Below, piece after piece: positions 1 through 11,092 of a stretch of 64,000 nt of DNA (position 1 is its first letter; each line of letters begins with the position of its first letter). The translations under genes and the position numbers were made by a program. The notes beneath the pieces are model-generated. The model was not told where the DNA came from, ran no database searches, and saw nothing but the letters and a program-made list of their open reading frames with translations. The DNA is from Limonium bicolor (lineage: Eukaryota > Streptophyta > Magnoliopsida > Caryophyllales > Plumbaginaceae): positions 269,524,131 through 269,588,130 of the forward strand of contig CM041779.1 in assembly GCA_023374045.1 (NCBI GenBank), in the 5' to 3' direction.

Positions 1-2165
1 TCAAGATGAACAATGGAAAGGTTGTCAAACTGTTGAAAAACCGTCTTCATATAAGCACTGTTAAGTTCAAAAATTAAATCATTAATTCCGGTTCATCATA
101 TTAAATAGACAAACAATAAGTTGCATTCATTAACTAACACTTACGCTTTGAACAGGTCGTCGATTTGCAACTCACGATACATTCGTAATGGGTCAAGCAC
201 AAGTAATTGTGATGTTGCCGTGGAGAACAGAAGGAGTACCCAATGGTTGCTACGATTGTAATTTTGAAAATAGTTATCATATAATAATACAATAAGTCAC
301 AAACTTAACAAAACGAATTAAATGCAAGAGGGATAGTATTACGCACGTCTGATGGAAAGGGATCATCACGTATCTACTACTGTTTTGAACAACCTTCGTT
401 AATCCATGCGACACATAGTTCCTGTATCCGGCCGGGTCTCTGTTTGCAGAATCTAGTGATGTTGTTTCAGGGCATAAGAATGTCACCAATCTCCAATTTT
501 TTATGACGCAATCTAGCTTTCAGATACCTTCAACCAAAAATAATAATAATTAAATGTGGAATAGCAAAACAAAAACATAACAAGGTAGTCCTTAAATTAC
601 AAGTTATTTTATTTAAATTTATTTTCGAATGTAAGAAACTAAAAGTAACACTTACAGGGAATATGCTTGGATGATAGATATATTCAACAAATCTCTGCAC
701 AGCATCTCTTTGATGTCCTCAAAATTTATTATTGTTCTTTGATCCGCTTCGTAATGGAAAAGCCACTCAGGTAACAACAATGACACGCTAGTCATATGCA
801 GACTATTTTGCAATATCAATTCATACAGCATCTTCTCATACTTCGCGAAATGCTTGATCACAAAGGAGGGACAAACAAACTTCTTTCTCTGAGCTTCAGT
901 AGTTACCTCTGTCTGCATAGGTTCTTTCCCCTTGGATTTCTGGTTGCCCTCAGCTAACTGTGTGTTGTCTCGATCAACATCCATTGATTGGTTGATCTCT
1001 TCATCACGGTTTCCCAGTCTTCTCGTCTGATCAGGGATCTACCCAATCATATATAATACAAAGAACAAAGAAGTTAAAACAATGTATACATTAAAGGGAA
1101 AACAATTCATAAAAGATTTAGACATACCTCATCGTGATGACAATAAAACTGACTGGCCATGGTACAATTGCACCCTTCCCATCAAATAGGGTCACTTTGC
1201 CATCAATATCCATGGGAAGAAAAGCATTCTCAAATCCATCAATGATGGTCTGCAGGATTACTCTAGCATAGAATGGGGGAAGACGCTTGAGATTAATCAA
1301 TGTAGTTGATGCTGATTGTAGCACATTACCGTATGCAGCATCAACAGGATAACCATCAAGCGTGATTTGCAGACGACATGTTTTTTGTTCCTAAAATAAG
1401 TAAAATTACAATTTAAATGTGAATAAGGCTAGTATTTTTTACAGTCATTCATTTACCATGACGAACAAGATTAATAGAGACATACTAACCTTCAGATTAG
1501 CAAACGGATACGGATCAGGAGGGGCGGTACAACTAGATGAATAAGTCGGTCGGGTTTGATCAGTTTGTTGGTTTCGTCCTCCCAAAGCCTTTGAAACAAC
1601 CTCATTTACCCTCCGATCTACAAGTGCAGACACCTCATGCTCGGACAGACTTTTGGAGGTGGACTTTTCAAAAACAAATTTCTGACGCACTTGTCCCCCG
1701 AAACCCCTAACCCTTCCAGGATGGTCCTTTAATCCAAGCAGTTGATTCAGCGGATCATTTTGACTTGATGGAGCAAATATATCTATCTCCCCTCGCTGGG
1801 AGGCTTCAGCCTAGTAAGATGATCCAAAAAAATAAGCAATAAGTTATAAATTGTAAAAAATAAACTATTAAACACAACTGTTATTATTGAACAAGTTAAA
1901 CACTTACAATCTGTGCAGCCAACTCTGCTGTCTCTGGTCGCGGGTGTACTATCTTCCCATCTTTATCTACTTTTGAGTGACCCAAAACGTAGAGCTGAAC
2001 TCGGTTTGCTTCATACACAGTGTCGATGGGAACTTCAATGCCATCATCATTCTTTTTATGAGCAAACCGGCATCTTTCCACTTGGGAATGCTACCAGTGT
2101 ATCCCTTCCGGCCCATATACTGCTGAAATCTATTTTTTCCTCGGTTTGCCCTTGCTTTTTCTTGA
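1..2165 (-). pseudogene. CACTA second gene: Ptta/En/Spm-type plant transposase fused to Ulp1-like C48 peptidase, degenerate and truncated at both ends
   Basis: Seven exons can be placed by GT-AG borders and homology to CACTA-2: about 2165-1908, 1810-1490, 1390-1128, 1038-656, 527-347, 249-145 and 57 to beyond the window. The first carries the plant transposase signature (YMGRKGYTGSIPKW, later ETAELAAQI). The 1038-656 exon is a basic linker followed by a helical segment. The last three encode a Ulp1-like cysteine protease fold: IPFHQT joins NHW across the 347/249 splice, giving the catalytic His, and LDPL follows with the catalytic Asp. The catalytic Cys would lie left of base 1. In the family, Ulp1 domains cleave ubiquitin-like conjugates; the role in CACTA elements is not settled. 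Frameshifts near 2070 and 505, and a deletion that removes the gene's start, make it a pseudogene. Confidence 0.75.
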
Positions 2166-4843
2166 AACAACGTCAAGATTAGGACCAAGTGCCAATGTCT
2201 TCACTAATGCAGGCACTGTAGTTGACTGGTTTGAAAAAACTTTATCCTTGAACCATTTCACAAACGTTTTATTCTGCTCCTTTTTTAGTCCAATGTCACT
2301 CATTGTTGGATTTTGTGCTCTGAGCAGAGTCAGGTGCATTTCAAAATACGGTTCTACAATTTCAAGGTGACAGCACAACTAAGTGAGCTTTGTTAAGGGT
2401 TTCAATATCAATTCTCTTCATTTTTCTCCCAACGGTACCGTGTCCCTGGAGTCTTCCTTCATGTCTAGATTTAGGAAGACCAATGGATTCAACATCTTCC
2501 AAATAGTGAGTACAAAAATCAACAACTTCCTCTGTTATATATCCCTCTATAATACTTCCTTCAGGACGACGACGATTCTTCATTTTTCTCTTCAATATAC
2601 CCATGTACCTTTCAAAGGGATACATATAACGAAGATATACAGGTCCACACTCTTTAATCTCTCTGACCAAATGAACCAATAAATGAACCATGATGTCGAA
2701 GAATGAAGGAGGAAAATACATCTCCAACTGACACATCGTGACAACAAGAACAGCTTGCAAATTGTCTAGATAATCCACATCGTGAACTTTAGCAGATACT
2801 GCTTTGAGAAACACGCAAAGGTTGGTGATTGCGTTTCTCACCGCATCAGGTAGGATCCCATGAATTGCAACGGCTAAAAAGTCTTGCATTAACACATGAT
2901 AATCATGGGATTTCATTCCAACTAATTTCAGATCAGACATTGAAACAAGATTTCTTATGTTAGACGAATACCCTGATGGCACCTTGATACTGTGGAGGAT
3001 ATTGCACAGACTATGCTTCTCCTGTTTAGACAATGTGTGACATGCAGGAGGCAAGAACGTGCGTTTCCCACGTTCTTGTGGCCAAAGATCTTCCCTTATT
3101 TTCAAATCAATCAAATCTTTTCTCCCCTTTATGTGATCTTTGGTCTTGCCTGGTATGTTCAAGAGGGTTCCCATAACACTTTCTCCCACATTTTTTTCGA
3201 CATGCATTGCATCAATACAATGTCTGACATCTAAATGTTGCCAATACTCAAGTTCCCAAAAGATTGACTTTTTTTTCCATACACTTTTCTCGGTGTTTCT
3301 TGTCGAAGGACCAAAGTTGTTGACAATATTTTGCACCTTTTTATACACCTCTGAACCTGGTAAAGGAGACGACACACACTGTGATCAGTCTTTCCGTCAA
3401 ACTCAATCGACATCTTGCGATATTTGTGGCCCTTTGGAAGCATTTTACGATGACCCATGTAAACATCTTACCACTATGTTTCAAGCGGATATTTGATGTA
3501 TGCTCACCACAGATAGGACATGCACATGCACCTTTGACTGTGTAACCAGAAAGATTACCATACGCAGGAAAGTCATTGATTGTGCAATATAACATAGCAC
3601 GCAAGTTAAAATTCTCTTTCCCAAACGAGTCATATACCATGACCCCTTCATTCCACAAGAGTTGTAGGTCATCTATCAATGGTTGTAGAAAAACATCTAT
3701 TTTGTTGCCCGGTTGTTTTGGACCAGATATCAAAAGTGACAACAAAATGTGTCTAGGTTTCATACACAACCAAGGGGGAAGATTGTAGATCATCAATAAT
3801 ACCGGCCACGTGCTGTGTATGCTACTCAATGTACCGTAAGGGTTCATCCCATCAGTACACAGACCGAGTCTCAAGTTTCTTGGATCGCGAGCAAACTGAG
3901 GAAATTTCATGTCAATGTTTTTCCACTGGGACGCATCAGCCGGATGTCTCAACTTTCCATCATTTTTTCTGTGAGTCGAATGCCACCTTAGATTCTCCGC
4001 ATCTTTATCAACTGCAAATAGACGCTTCAATCGTGGTATTATGGGCAAATACCACAACACTTTAGCAGGGGATTTATCCTTATGACGACCAGTGCATTCA
4101 TTTTGGTTTTTCCTCGCATAACGTGATTCCCCACATTCTGGACATCTATCAGCAAATTCATTATCCTTCCAGTACAAAATGCAACCAGATGGACAAGCGT
4201 GGATCTTTTTGTACCCCATACCCATTGGACACATCAATTTTTTGGCTTCATAAGTCGATGTTGGTAAAACATTATCCTTTGGTAGTATGGTCTTCATCAT
4301 CTGTAAGAGAGCACTGAAACTCACATCACTCCAACCAAATTTCGATTTTAGATTGAAGAGTTTCAAGACTGCGCTCAATTTACTCAATTTTGTAGGATCA
4401 CACCCCGAATACAGCGGTGTTTTGGATGAATCCAGCAAAGTCTCATAGGTGTCTGGCCTATTGTAAAACTCTTGTTCAACATCTTCCAGCATTGCAGCAA
4501 TGTCATCGTAATCTGGTTCATTGTCTACTATGTCGTGGTCATCGACCACAGTTGTTTGATTATCTACAACTTCCTCTTGTTCATTACACATGACATCTAC
4601 CGCCCTCTGACCATGCCACCGGACTATATCTTCATAGTCTTTTGTAAAACCACGACGAATCAAATGTTCCTTTATTTTTTCTATCCCTTGATACTTCAAA
4701 TAGTTTCTGCAGTCTATACAAGGACAAAATATGTAACCCTTATTGGCAGGAGTCAGATTATCGACCAAAACATTGCAAAATTTGTCAACTCCCTCAAGAA
4801 ACTTGTTATCCAAATTTCCGCTGTACATCCATGAGTTTGCCAT
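2165..4843 (-). pseudogene. Tnp2-like CACTA transposase, frameshifted
   Basis: The start at 4843 gives MANSWMYSG, the usual start of the plant transposase-associated domain, followed by GYIFCPCIDC and HLIRRGFT. The Tnp2 domain follows, with a cysteine cluster (HACPSGC, CPECGESRY), the conserved LCTDGMNPYGTLSSIHSTWP block, GPKQPGNKIDVF, ACPICGEH, and HCIDAMHVEKN. The DUF4218 region (YFPPSFFDIMVHLLVHL, RYMYPFERYMG) and the following tail (EIVEPYFEMHL, KTLALGPNLDVVS) complete it. The reading frame shifts near 3465, 3370 and 2378, each by one or two bases. The product would be the DNA-cleaving transposase of the element. The DUF4216 domain expected after the tail is absent: the sequence jumps at about 2163 straight into the second gene. 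The family call is secure, and so is the broken state. Confidence 0.88.
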
Positions 4844-7430
4844 CTGATATCCTTTAAAATATTGTTTAGCGCCACATGTGAAAACCCAAGGGCAAATTGA
4901 AGAATTAATAAAGCAATAATCACGGCAAAAGAATTGTTGTGATGAAGACGAGGATATGGACTGTTAAGTTTGTTGACTTTGTACCTTTGTCAGTCACGAC
5001 GAGGATGAACAAAAGGAAGTCTACTTCATTGTGGAGAGGAATAAGGCGTTCAATGGAAGGTGGGAAATAAAATGTTATATTTACAAGCTATTCTTTAAAT
5101 GATAGAAACTAAAGGAGAGAAGATAAAATGTTATATTTGCAAGGTATGCCCTATTAATACTAAATAGTAAAAAGATATATATTTTGCATGTATTCAAGTA
5201 TAGAATGAACAGTTTTCAGCCCTTATTGGGACTGTCGAAGATTTTACCCTATTGGGTATATCCTGGACGGGTAATTAACTATATATGTTGCATAAGCATA
5301 TATTACTCAAGGAAAACATTTTAAATGTACCTTATTCGATGCAGATGATAAGCGTAATAGTTTGGTGATGAACAATTGTGAGAAATCCAATCAGATTAAC
5401 TCTGTTTAAGAAAATAGAAAGTAACAGCACAAAAAATTGTAACTACAATTGTAGTGCAAATGTGATAGTCAAAACATAATAATGCAAACAGCAAAAACAG
5501 AGGCGAAGTAGTGCGTTTTAAGAAGGTAAAAATTATTGTAACATACCTTAAAAATGCCGGGAGTACAATTCAGAAGTGAAAAAAGAGCAGCAGTTTTCCA
5601 GCAGCAGTTCTTCATCAACAGTAAATTAGGAGCAAATCAGCAACAAATAAGAATAGCATTAACAAACCATCAAGTGCAGGTAAAAATCAAAAGATAGAAA
5701 ATTTCACAAGAAAATTTCGGCATGGTCTCCCCTGTTTTTCTTTGTTTTCCCGGTTCTAAGAACCTCCACAACTTCTCTCAATATGATACCATTCAACTCA
5801 TCAAGCGCATCACTAGCAATTGCAACCAATAATCTAGTAGCTTAGGCAATTAATGATCAAAATTGGGCGCACGAGCTTCCGGTATCTTCCAAATGCAACA
5901 TTAAATGTACCTTATTCAGCAGCCCGGTGAGAATATATGCCACAGAGAAGATGCAGCAGCCCGGTGATTATTATCACTGTAGAGGAGGGGTCAAAAATAA
6001 GAGAATGAGATTGCAGAGCTTGTGTGTATTCTTAACTGAAGCTGAAAAGGACTGAAAAAATTACCAATGGTTGCTACGAACACATATCTGATCGCTCAGG
6101 TACTACACTGGTTAATCGTCCCTGAATGCTGCATTACCGTACACAAAACAAGTCATAAGCCCTATTACTATTTAGTCCATCATGTATCATCAACTTGTAG
6201 ATTAATAAGCACCAATCAAGATGATAGAGGTAGGAGGTATGTTCTGTATGTACTTTCTTCATGTTTGATAGTGAGATTGAATGTAAAGTTTATCTTTCAT
6301 AATAAAATAGGATACTTACATCCACTTGATGGATTCGGTTGAGTAAGTGTAATTAGCGAAGGACATATTTTATAAAAGGTGGGTTAATACTCTTCAACTA
6401 TTCATCAACAGTAAATTAGGAGCAAATCAGCAACAAAAAAAGAATAGCATTAACAAATCATCAAGTGCAGGTAAAATCAAAAGATAGAAAATTTCACAAG
6501 AAAATTTCGGCATGGTCTCCCCTGTTTTTCTTTGTTTTCCCGGTTCTAAGAACCTCCACAACTTCTCTCAATAGGATACCATTCAACTCATCAAGCGCAT
6601 CACTAGCAATTGCAACCAAATAATCTAGTAGCTTAGGCAATTAAGGATCAAAATTGGGCGCACGAGCTTCCGGTATCTTCCATAATGCAACATTAAATGT
6701 ACCTTATTCAGCAGCCCGGTGAGAATATATGCCACAGAGAAGATGCAGCAGCCCGGTGATTATTATCACTGTAGAGTAAGTGTAATTAGTGAAGGACATA
6801 TTTTATAAAACGTGGATTAATACTCTTCAACTATTCATAAAACCATAAAACTACAATAATATAATCACCCGACAACCCATTTATTGTTTCCCCTAAACAT
6901 CAATATATTAACCCATTAACAACTCGGGTTAATAAGCTGTTGAACTATACCTCCTATCTTCCCGTTTAAACATTTTAATAAACATTTTAGCAACCATGTC
7001 AATATGATCATTCAGATTCTGTTTACATTAATACAAAAGCAAAATTACCTAGAATGTCCACATGTACCATAAAACTTTCTTTAATTACTTAAATGTTCTT
7101 AATTGCTGAATATAAACGCTAAGCACTTAATTCACTACACTAAAACTTTCGGTGAACTAATACCAAGACTAAATTAATCACCTTGTTTTCTGTTTTGTCA
7201 GAAGTTAGTCTCTGTTATAGGATTAATATTCCTATAAAATAGTGACAAATTGTGTAATCATTCTTTAATTGCATTCTGTTACTTAGTTACAGGTAGTTGT
7301 AAGTCTGTTACAACGACAAACAAACTGTACATGTCATTCCTATAACTACTGATTTTACAGTAGGAATAATACAGATGGAAATTCTCAGTCTCATTCTTCC
7401 TTCCTATCTCTCTGTTACACTGGAACTACT
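4844..7430 (-). other. CACTA-1 5' non-coding region
   Basis: AT-rich DNA between the transposase start and the GC-rich 5' zone of CACTA-1. I see no coding segment in it. It holds the large direct duplication at 5611-6828. The rest, 4844-5610 and 6829-7430, shows no recognisable structure beyond short AT-rich runs. Confidence 0.6.
5611..6828. repeat. Direct duplication inside CACTA-1, second copy lacking about 361 bp
   Basis: The segment 5611-5984 recurs nearly base for base at 6401-6776. The short segment beginning GAGTAAGTGTAATTAG at 6346 recurs at 6773 directly after the second copy. The simplest reading is a tandem duplication of a unit of about 790 bp (5611-6400), with 5985-6345 missing from the second copy. 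An insertion in the first copy is the alternative. Copies differ by only a few bases. Confidence 0.8.
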
Positions 7431-7860
7431 ACTCACGGTTCAATGAGGGACAATTTTATTTGAAGACAGACGCATCAACAAGGGACAGACGCATCAACAA
7501 GGGACAATTTTATCCCTGATCGGTTCAGTGAGCAACAATTTCTACCAGTGAGCAACAATGGCAGAGAAAGAGAGGGGGCGACGAGTATATTACCGGTTCA
7601 GTGAGCAACAACGGCGGAAGACAGCGAGCAGAGCAGGAGGGGGGGGCGACGCGCGGTGGTGTTAGGCGCAGCGGCTAGAGTGGCCGGAGACGAAGGGGCA
7701 GCGACTGGAAGAGTAGGCAGCGACGGTGGTGAAATTAATTAGGGCACCAGGAACAATGGCGGAAATCTGGAACAGAGAGGGATGTGAAGATCGATTCGAC
7801 TGAGAGAGAGCTACGGTGCGGGGTTCGACTAAGGAAATTAATTAGGGCGGGCTAAATTAA
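7431..7860 (-). promoter_or_regulatory. GC-rich 5' control/leader zone of CACTA-1
   Basis: Just inside the subterminal repeats the composition switches to G-rich on the plus strand (C-rich on the element's own strand), most strongly at 7575-7735 with many CpG. CACTA-2 has a C-rich zone in the matching place. In maize Spm a GC-rich downstream control region follows the subterminal binding sites and is a target of methylation; the likeness here is inferred from position and composition. A 19-bp direct repeat (GACAGACGCATCAACAAGG) lies at about 7465-7502. Confidence 0.4.
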
Positions 7861-7869
7861 TTTAGTCTT

Positions 7870-8225
7870 AGGCGTTTAAAAGACGGTTTTTTCAAAACCG
7901 TCGTTTAATATGCGTTTTAAAAGACGGTTTTGCATAAACCGTCGTTTAATATCTATTACCGCCGAACACTTCACACCTTTAAACGACGGTCGACCCCAAA
8001 CCGTCATTTATTATGGGTTTTAAAAGACGGTTTATACAGAACTGTCGTTTAAGATCTATTCCCGCCGATTGTTTCACACTTTTAAACGACGGGCGACCCC
8101 GAACCGTCGTTTATTATGGGTTTTAAAAGACGGTTTAGACTAGCCGTATTTAAAACTTAACCGCGCGCACAAAAAATTAACATTTAAGACGGTTTTATGT
8201 AGAACCGTCTCTTATAAGCCGCCAT
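7870..8225. repeat. Subterminal inverted-pair repeats of CACTA-1
   Basis: Several units pair AAAAGACGGTTT or AAACGACGG with AAACCGTCGTTTA after a short spacer, repeated through 7875-8215 at intervals of roughly 40-60 bp. In CACTA elements such subterminal motifs bind the element-encoded accessory protein (TnpA in maize Spm). The sequence shows the repeats; binding is inferred. Confidence 0.8.
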
Positions 8226-8235
8226 TTTTGATATT

Positions 8236-8248
8236 TTTTCTACCAGTG
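8236..8248 (-). repeat. Terminal inverted repeat end of CACTA-1
   Basis: Reads inward as CACTGGTAGAAAA and marks the element's 5' terminus. It resembles the CACTA-2 terminus (CACTAGTAGAAAA) at 12 of 13 positions. The same 12 bases also occur in the same orientation inside the element at 7539-7550. Confidence 0.8.
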
Positions 8249-10157
8249 TTCCTCTGTGAGTTTGCAAAATCCGTTGTTGCGATCAGATTATGTTGCTGCT
8301 GCGTTCCTCTTCTTCTAATCCAGGTTTGGATTCTCAGATCGAATGGCTTGGTGATGTGTTATCTCCTCTCTTGTTTTCTGATTTTTGGAACTTCGGATTG
8401 CTGAATTCAGAGACTGCAGGGTTGCTGCTGATCTGTGGGTAGTGCGGGCTGTGGACTGTTGCGATTTGTTGAATTTTCTGCACTCACAGTTCAAGTTGGT
8501 GCTGCAGAATTTGAGACTATGTGTTCTAGGTCTTCCCTTGTCATATTCTGATTTTAGAATGTTAATTGTGGTGGTTCAGTGTTGTGGATCCGTGTCTGGT
8601 TGGTGGATTGCTCGGGCTGCTGTAGACCGTCTCAGATCGTTGGATTATTCTGCTTAGATTAAACGAGGTAGGTGGTTACTCGATTCTATTTGGAAGTTCA
8701 GCCATGGGGATTGCAACGGTTCTGTTTTGGGTGTGAATTCTGTTTGTGTTGTCTCTTTGGTTGCGTTTTGGAATGGTTAAAAACCCCATGGTTCTCTGTT
8801 TTTCTCTGTGATTTGGTGTGTGTATCAATTTGGCAATTCGTGATGATGTTTTTGCACAGGTTTCTGCTCTGCTCGTCTTATGGAAAATGCAGTTTTCGCA
8901 CTGTCCGAACTTCCGTCCGAGCTTTGAAGTTCGGACAGTGCGTTTTGCTCTATTGATTTTCAAAGTTCGGGGCATGTCCGAACATAAGTCCGAACTTTGA
9001 TGTTCGGACACGCCCTTGGGCTCTTCTATGATTTTAGTTCGACCTGCGTCCGAACTTTGACGTCCGGACACAAGGTCGGACCTTCCGCGTAACTCTTTTC
9101 CGTAACCCGTCCGAACATCAGTCCGAACATTGATGTTCGGACATTCTGAATTCCTCTATCTGATTTCAATTCGACTTGTGTCCGAACATTGATGTCCGGA
9201 CACAAGTTCGGACATTTGACAATCTTTGGTTTCCGAGTCTCGACTTGCGTCCGGACACAAGTTCGGACACCCCTCTGTTTTTAGCGTAACTTCTTCGTTT
9301 GAACTCCGATTTGAGTGCCGTCTGCGGCGTTGGGTCCCTTATGACCTGTGCTACTGATTTATGAGTGTTTTGGCATATTTAAATGCAATCTTTCTTCTGT
9401 TTAAGCAACCCTTCTGTTTTGGGACATTTCACATTGTTTCTGAGCCGTGAATGGCTGGGTCGAGCTATTCCGTGGTATACCATGTAGACGTTGTTCTGAG
9501 TGTGGGTCATTCCCTTTCTGTTCTGTGGGGTTGACGAACCCTTTGGCTCTTTCGAGTCATTTCTGCGTTGCCGAGAGACCTGGTATGGTCTATGGGTCGT
9601 CGACCCTTCTGAGTGTGTGCATTATGTCTTGTCCCCTTTCTGTTTAAGAGTTCTGATTGTTTCTGAATTGGGAACCCTTGAGTTCCCCTCTGTTTCTGTT
9701 CGGAAACTTCTGAGTATTGAGAAGTGTGGATATAACGTTTATCTCTCCTTCTTCTGATTTCAATTGTTTTGAGCGACCTTACTGATGACGGTCGCTGCTT
9801 ACTGGGCATAGTTGTGTGCTCATTCCCCTACTTTTAACATTTTTGCAGATTGATCAGCGAGGGTCACTTATTCAGTTTCTGGAGCTTAGTTTATGTTATA
9901 GCTCATTTGTTATTTGATATTCTTACTCAGGCTTGTAGCCTTCGGGCCTTACTCTGTTAGACCTCTGTTTCTGTTTGGAACATGCATTTGGGATTTTGTA
10001 TTTGCTTCCGCTGTATTTGAATACTTTGGTTTACAATGTTTATGTAAACTCTGTTTTGGGCCTTTATTGCATTTGAGTGTTTTAGAGCCTTGCGTTATTG
10101 GTAGTAATACGCGGCGTGTAATACCCTTAACTCTTAGGCCGTTTTAGGGGTGTTACA
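8249..10157 (+). mobile_element. LTR-X, right part of a plus-strand LTR (3' or solo LTR) truncated by CACTA-1
   Basis: The right edge, GGGGTGTTACA at 10147-10157, is the same kind of LTR end as LARD-A and LARD-B have in their own orientation. It abuts AAAGGGCTC, which is uninterrupted in the other LARD-A LTR at 28978. No primer-binding site follows 10157, so this is a 3' LTR or solo LTR inserted into LARD-A. The left part is cut off by CACTA-1 at 8248. The interior is leader-like, T/G-rich, without coding sequence, and carries a hairpin array at 8897-9206. The predicted target duplication (AAAGG) cannot be checked because the left flank is outside the window. Confidence 0.6.
8897..9206. repeat. 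Hairpin array in LTR-X, GTCCGAAC core
   Basis: At least four good inverted repeats and one weak one. 8897-8942 has a perfect 17-bp stem beginning CGCACTGTCCGAACTTC with a 12-base loop. 8971-9014 has a 15-bp stem with one mismatch. A weaker one lies near 9049-9072. 9109-9142 has a perfect 12-bp stem GTCCGAACATCA. 9175-9206 has a perfect 10-bp stem CTTGTGTCCG. Related single arms continue to about 9270. The array resembles those of LARD-A and LARD-B but with GAAC/GTTC where those have GGGAC/GTCCC. Confidence 0.8.
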
Positions 10158-10731
10158 AAAGGGCTCAACAAAACAGACAGCACATCTTTACTTGATAAAT
10201 CACTCATTGTATTCTTTAACCCTAGAGGGTTTCTCCTCTAATGGAGCTATTTCCTTAATAGACGACACTTACCCACTAATCGGGTTATCCTTAAATGCCT
10301 CTTATTATAAACTGGGATTCATGTCCATGATCCTCATACTCCACATTTTAACGTACATATAACATCACATCGCAATAAGACTTGCAGCTCAACAATAACA
10401 CATAACATAATGGGAACGGTTCTCTCTAGGAACCGACCCAACATAGTTAGTTAACTAGGAGACCTAGAGAATGAATACACCCTCATGATAAGCTCGTTAC
10501 ATCACTCATTACCGTCCTGTTAGTCGGACAAGTAACTTAACTTAAAGATGAGATGGATCGGATATAGTGATCCGAACACACCCGTACATAATCCCCAACC
10601 GACGTGAGTCAGAAAATCCTTGGTTAAGCTTAAGGGTGATTGAAGACCAACGAAGGAAAACAATCAACAGAGAGGGAGCTAATGAAACTGTATACATCAA
10701 CTTCCAAACAACGCGCGACCGGAACAACCGG

Positions 10732-10734
10732 ATT
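10732..10734. repeat. Target-site duplication ATT, left of CACTA-2
   Basis: ATT here and at 19971-19973 flank CACTA-2. The empty site in the other LARD-A LTR has a single ATT at 29545-29547. Confidence 0.92.
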
Positions 10735-10767
10735 CACTAGTAGAAAAATGATTTTAAATGACACACT

Positions 10768-11092
10768 TTAAACCACGGTTAAAAAAATAACCGTCGTTTA
10801 AACATTATAAACCACGGTTCTTGGGGAAACCGTCGTTTATGTTGCATGCTTCATCAGATAAATGACAGTTTTGTAAATAACCGTCGTTTATAACTACACC
10901 GCTTAGAAGCAAAAACGACGGTTGTATTGGAACCGTCGTATAAAGCTACTATAAACCACGGTTCCTAATGAACCGTCGTTTTAAATGTCACGCCAACAAT
11001 TTAAAACCACGGGTATTTTGAAACCGTCGTTTTTTGCTTCCGTCCATTAGCCTTTAAACGACGGTTTGTCTAATAACCGTCGTTTAAAAGTC
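10768..11092. repeat. Left subterminal repeats of CACTA-2, seven inverted pairs
   Basis: Seven units follow the plan AAACCACGGTT, 5-9 bases, AACCGTCGTTTA, beginning near 10769, 10809, 10858, 10912, 10949, 11000 and 11053. Most left halves read AAACCACGG, while the complement of the right half reads AAACGACGG, a steady one-base asymmetry; two units (near 10912 and 11053) are symmetric. Such arrays are accessory-protein binding sites in characterised CACTA elements. Confidence 0.85.

Larger units (their letters stand above)
1..8248 (-). mobile_element. CACTA-1, CACTA (En/Spm) DNA transposon, left end outside window
   Basis: A class II transposon lying on the minus strand, so its 5' end is at the right. 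The right terminus reads inward as CACTGGTAGAAAAAA from 8248 and is followed inward by subterminal repeats built on GACGGTTT/AAACCGTC, the hallmark of CACTA elements. Inside are a Tnp2 transposase pseudogene (2165-4843) and a second, intron-containing pseudogene (1-2165). The terminal pentamer is CACTG rather than CACTA. The other end lies left of base 1, so the target duplication (expected 3 bp, TTC at 8249-8251) cannot be checked. The element is inserted in LTR-X. Frameshifts and an internal deletion show that it cannot encode intact transposition proteins. Confidence 0.9.
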
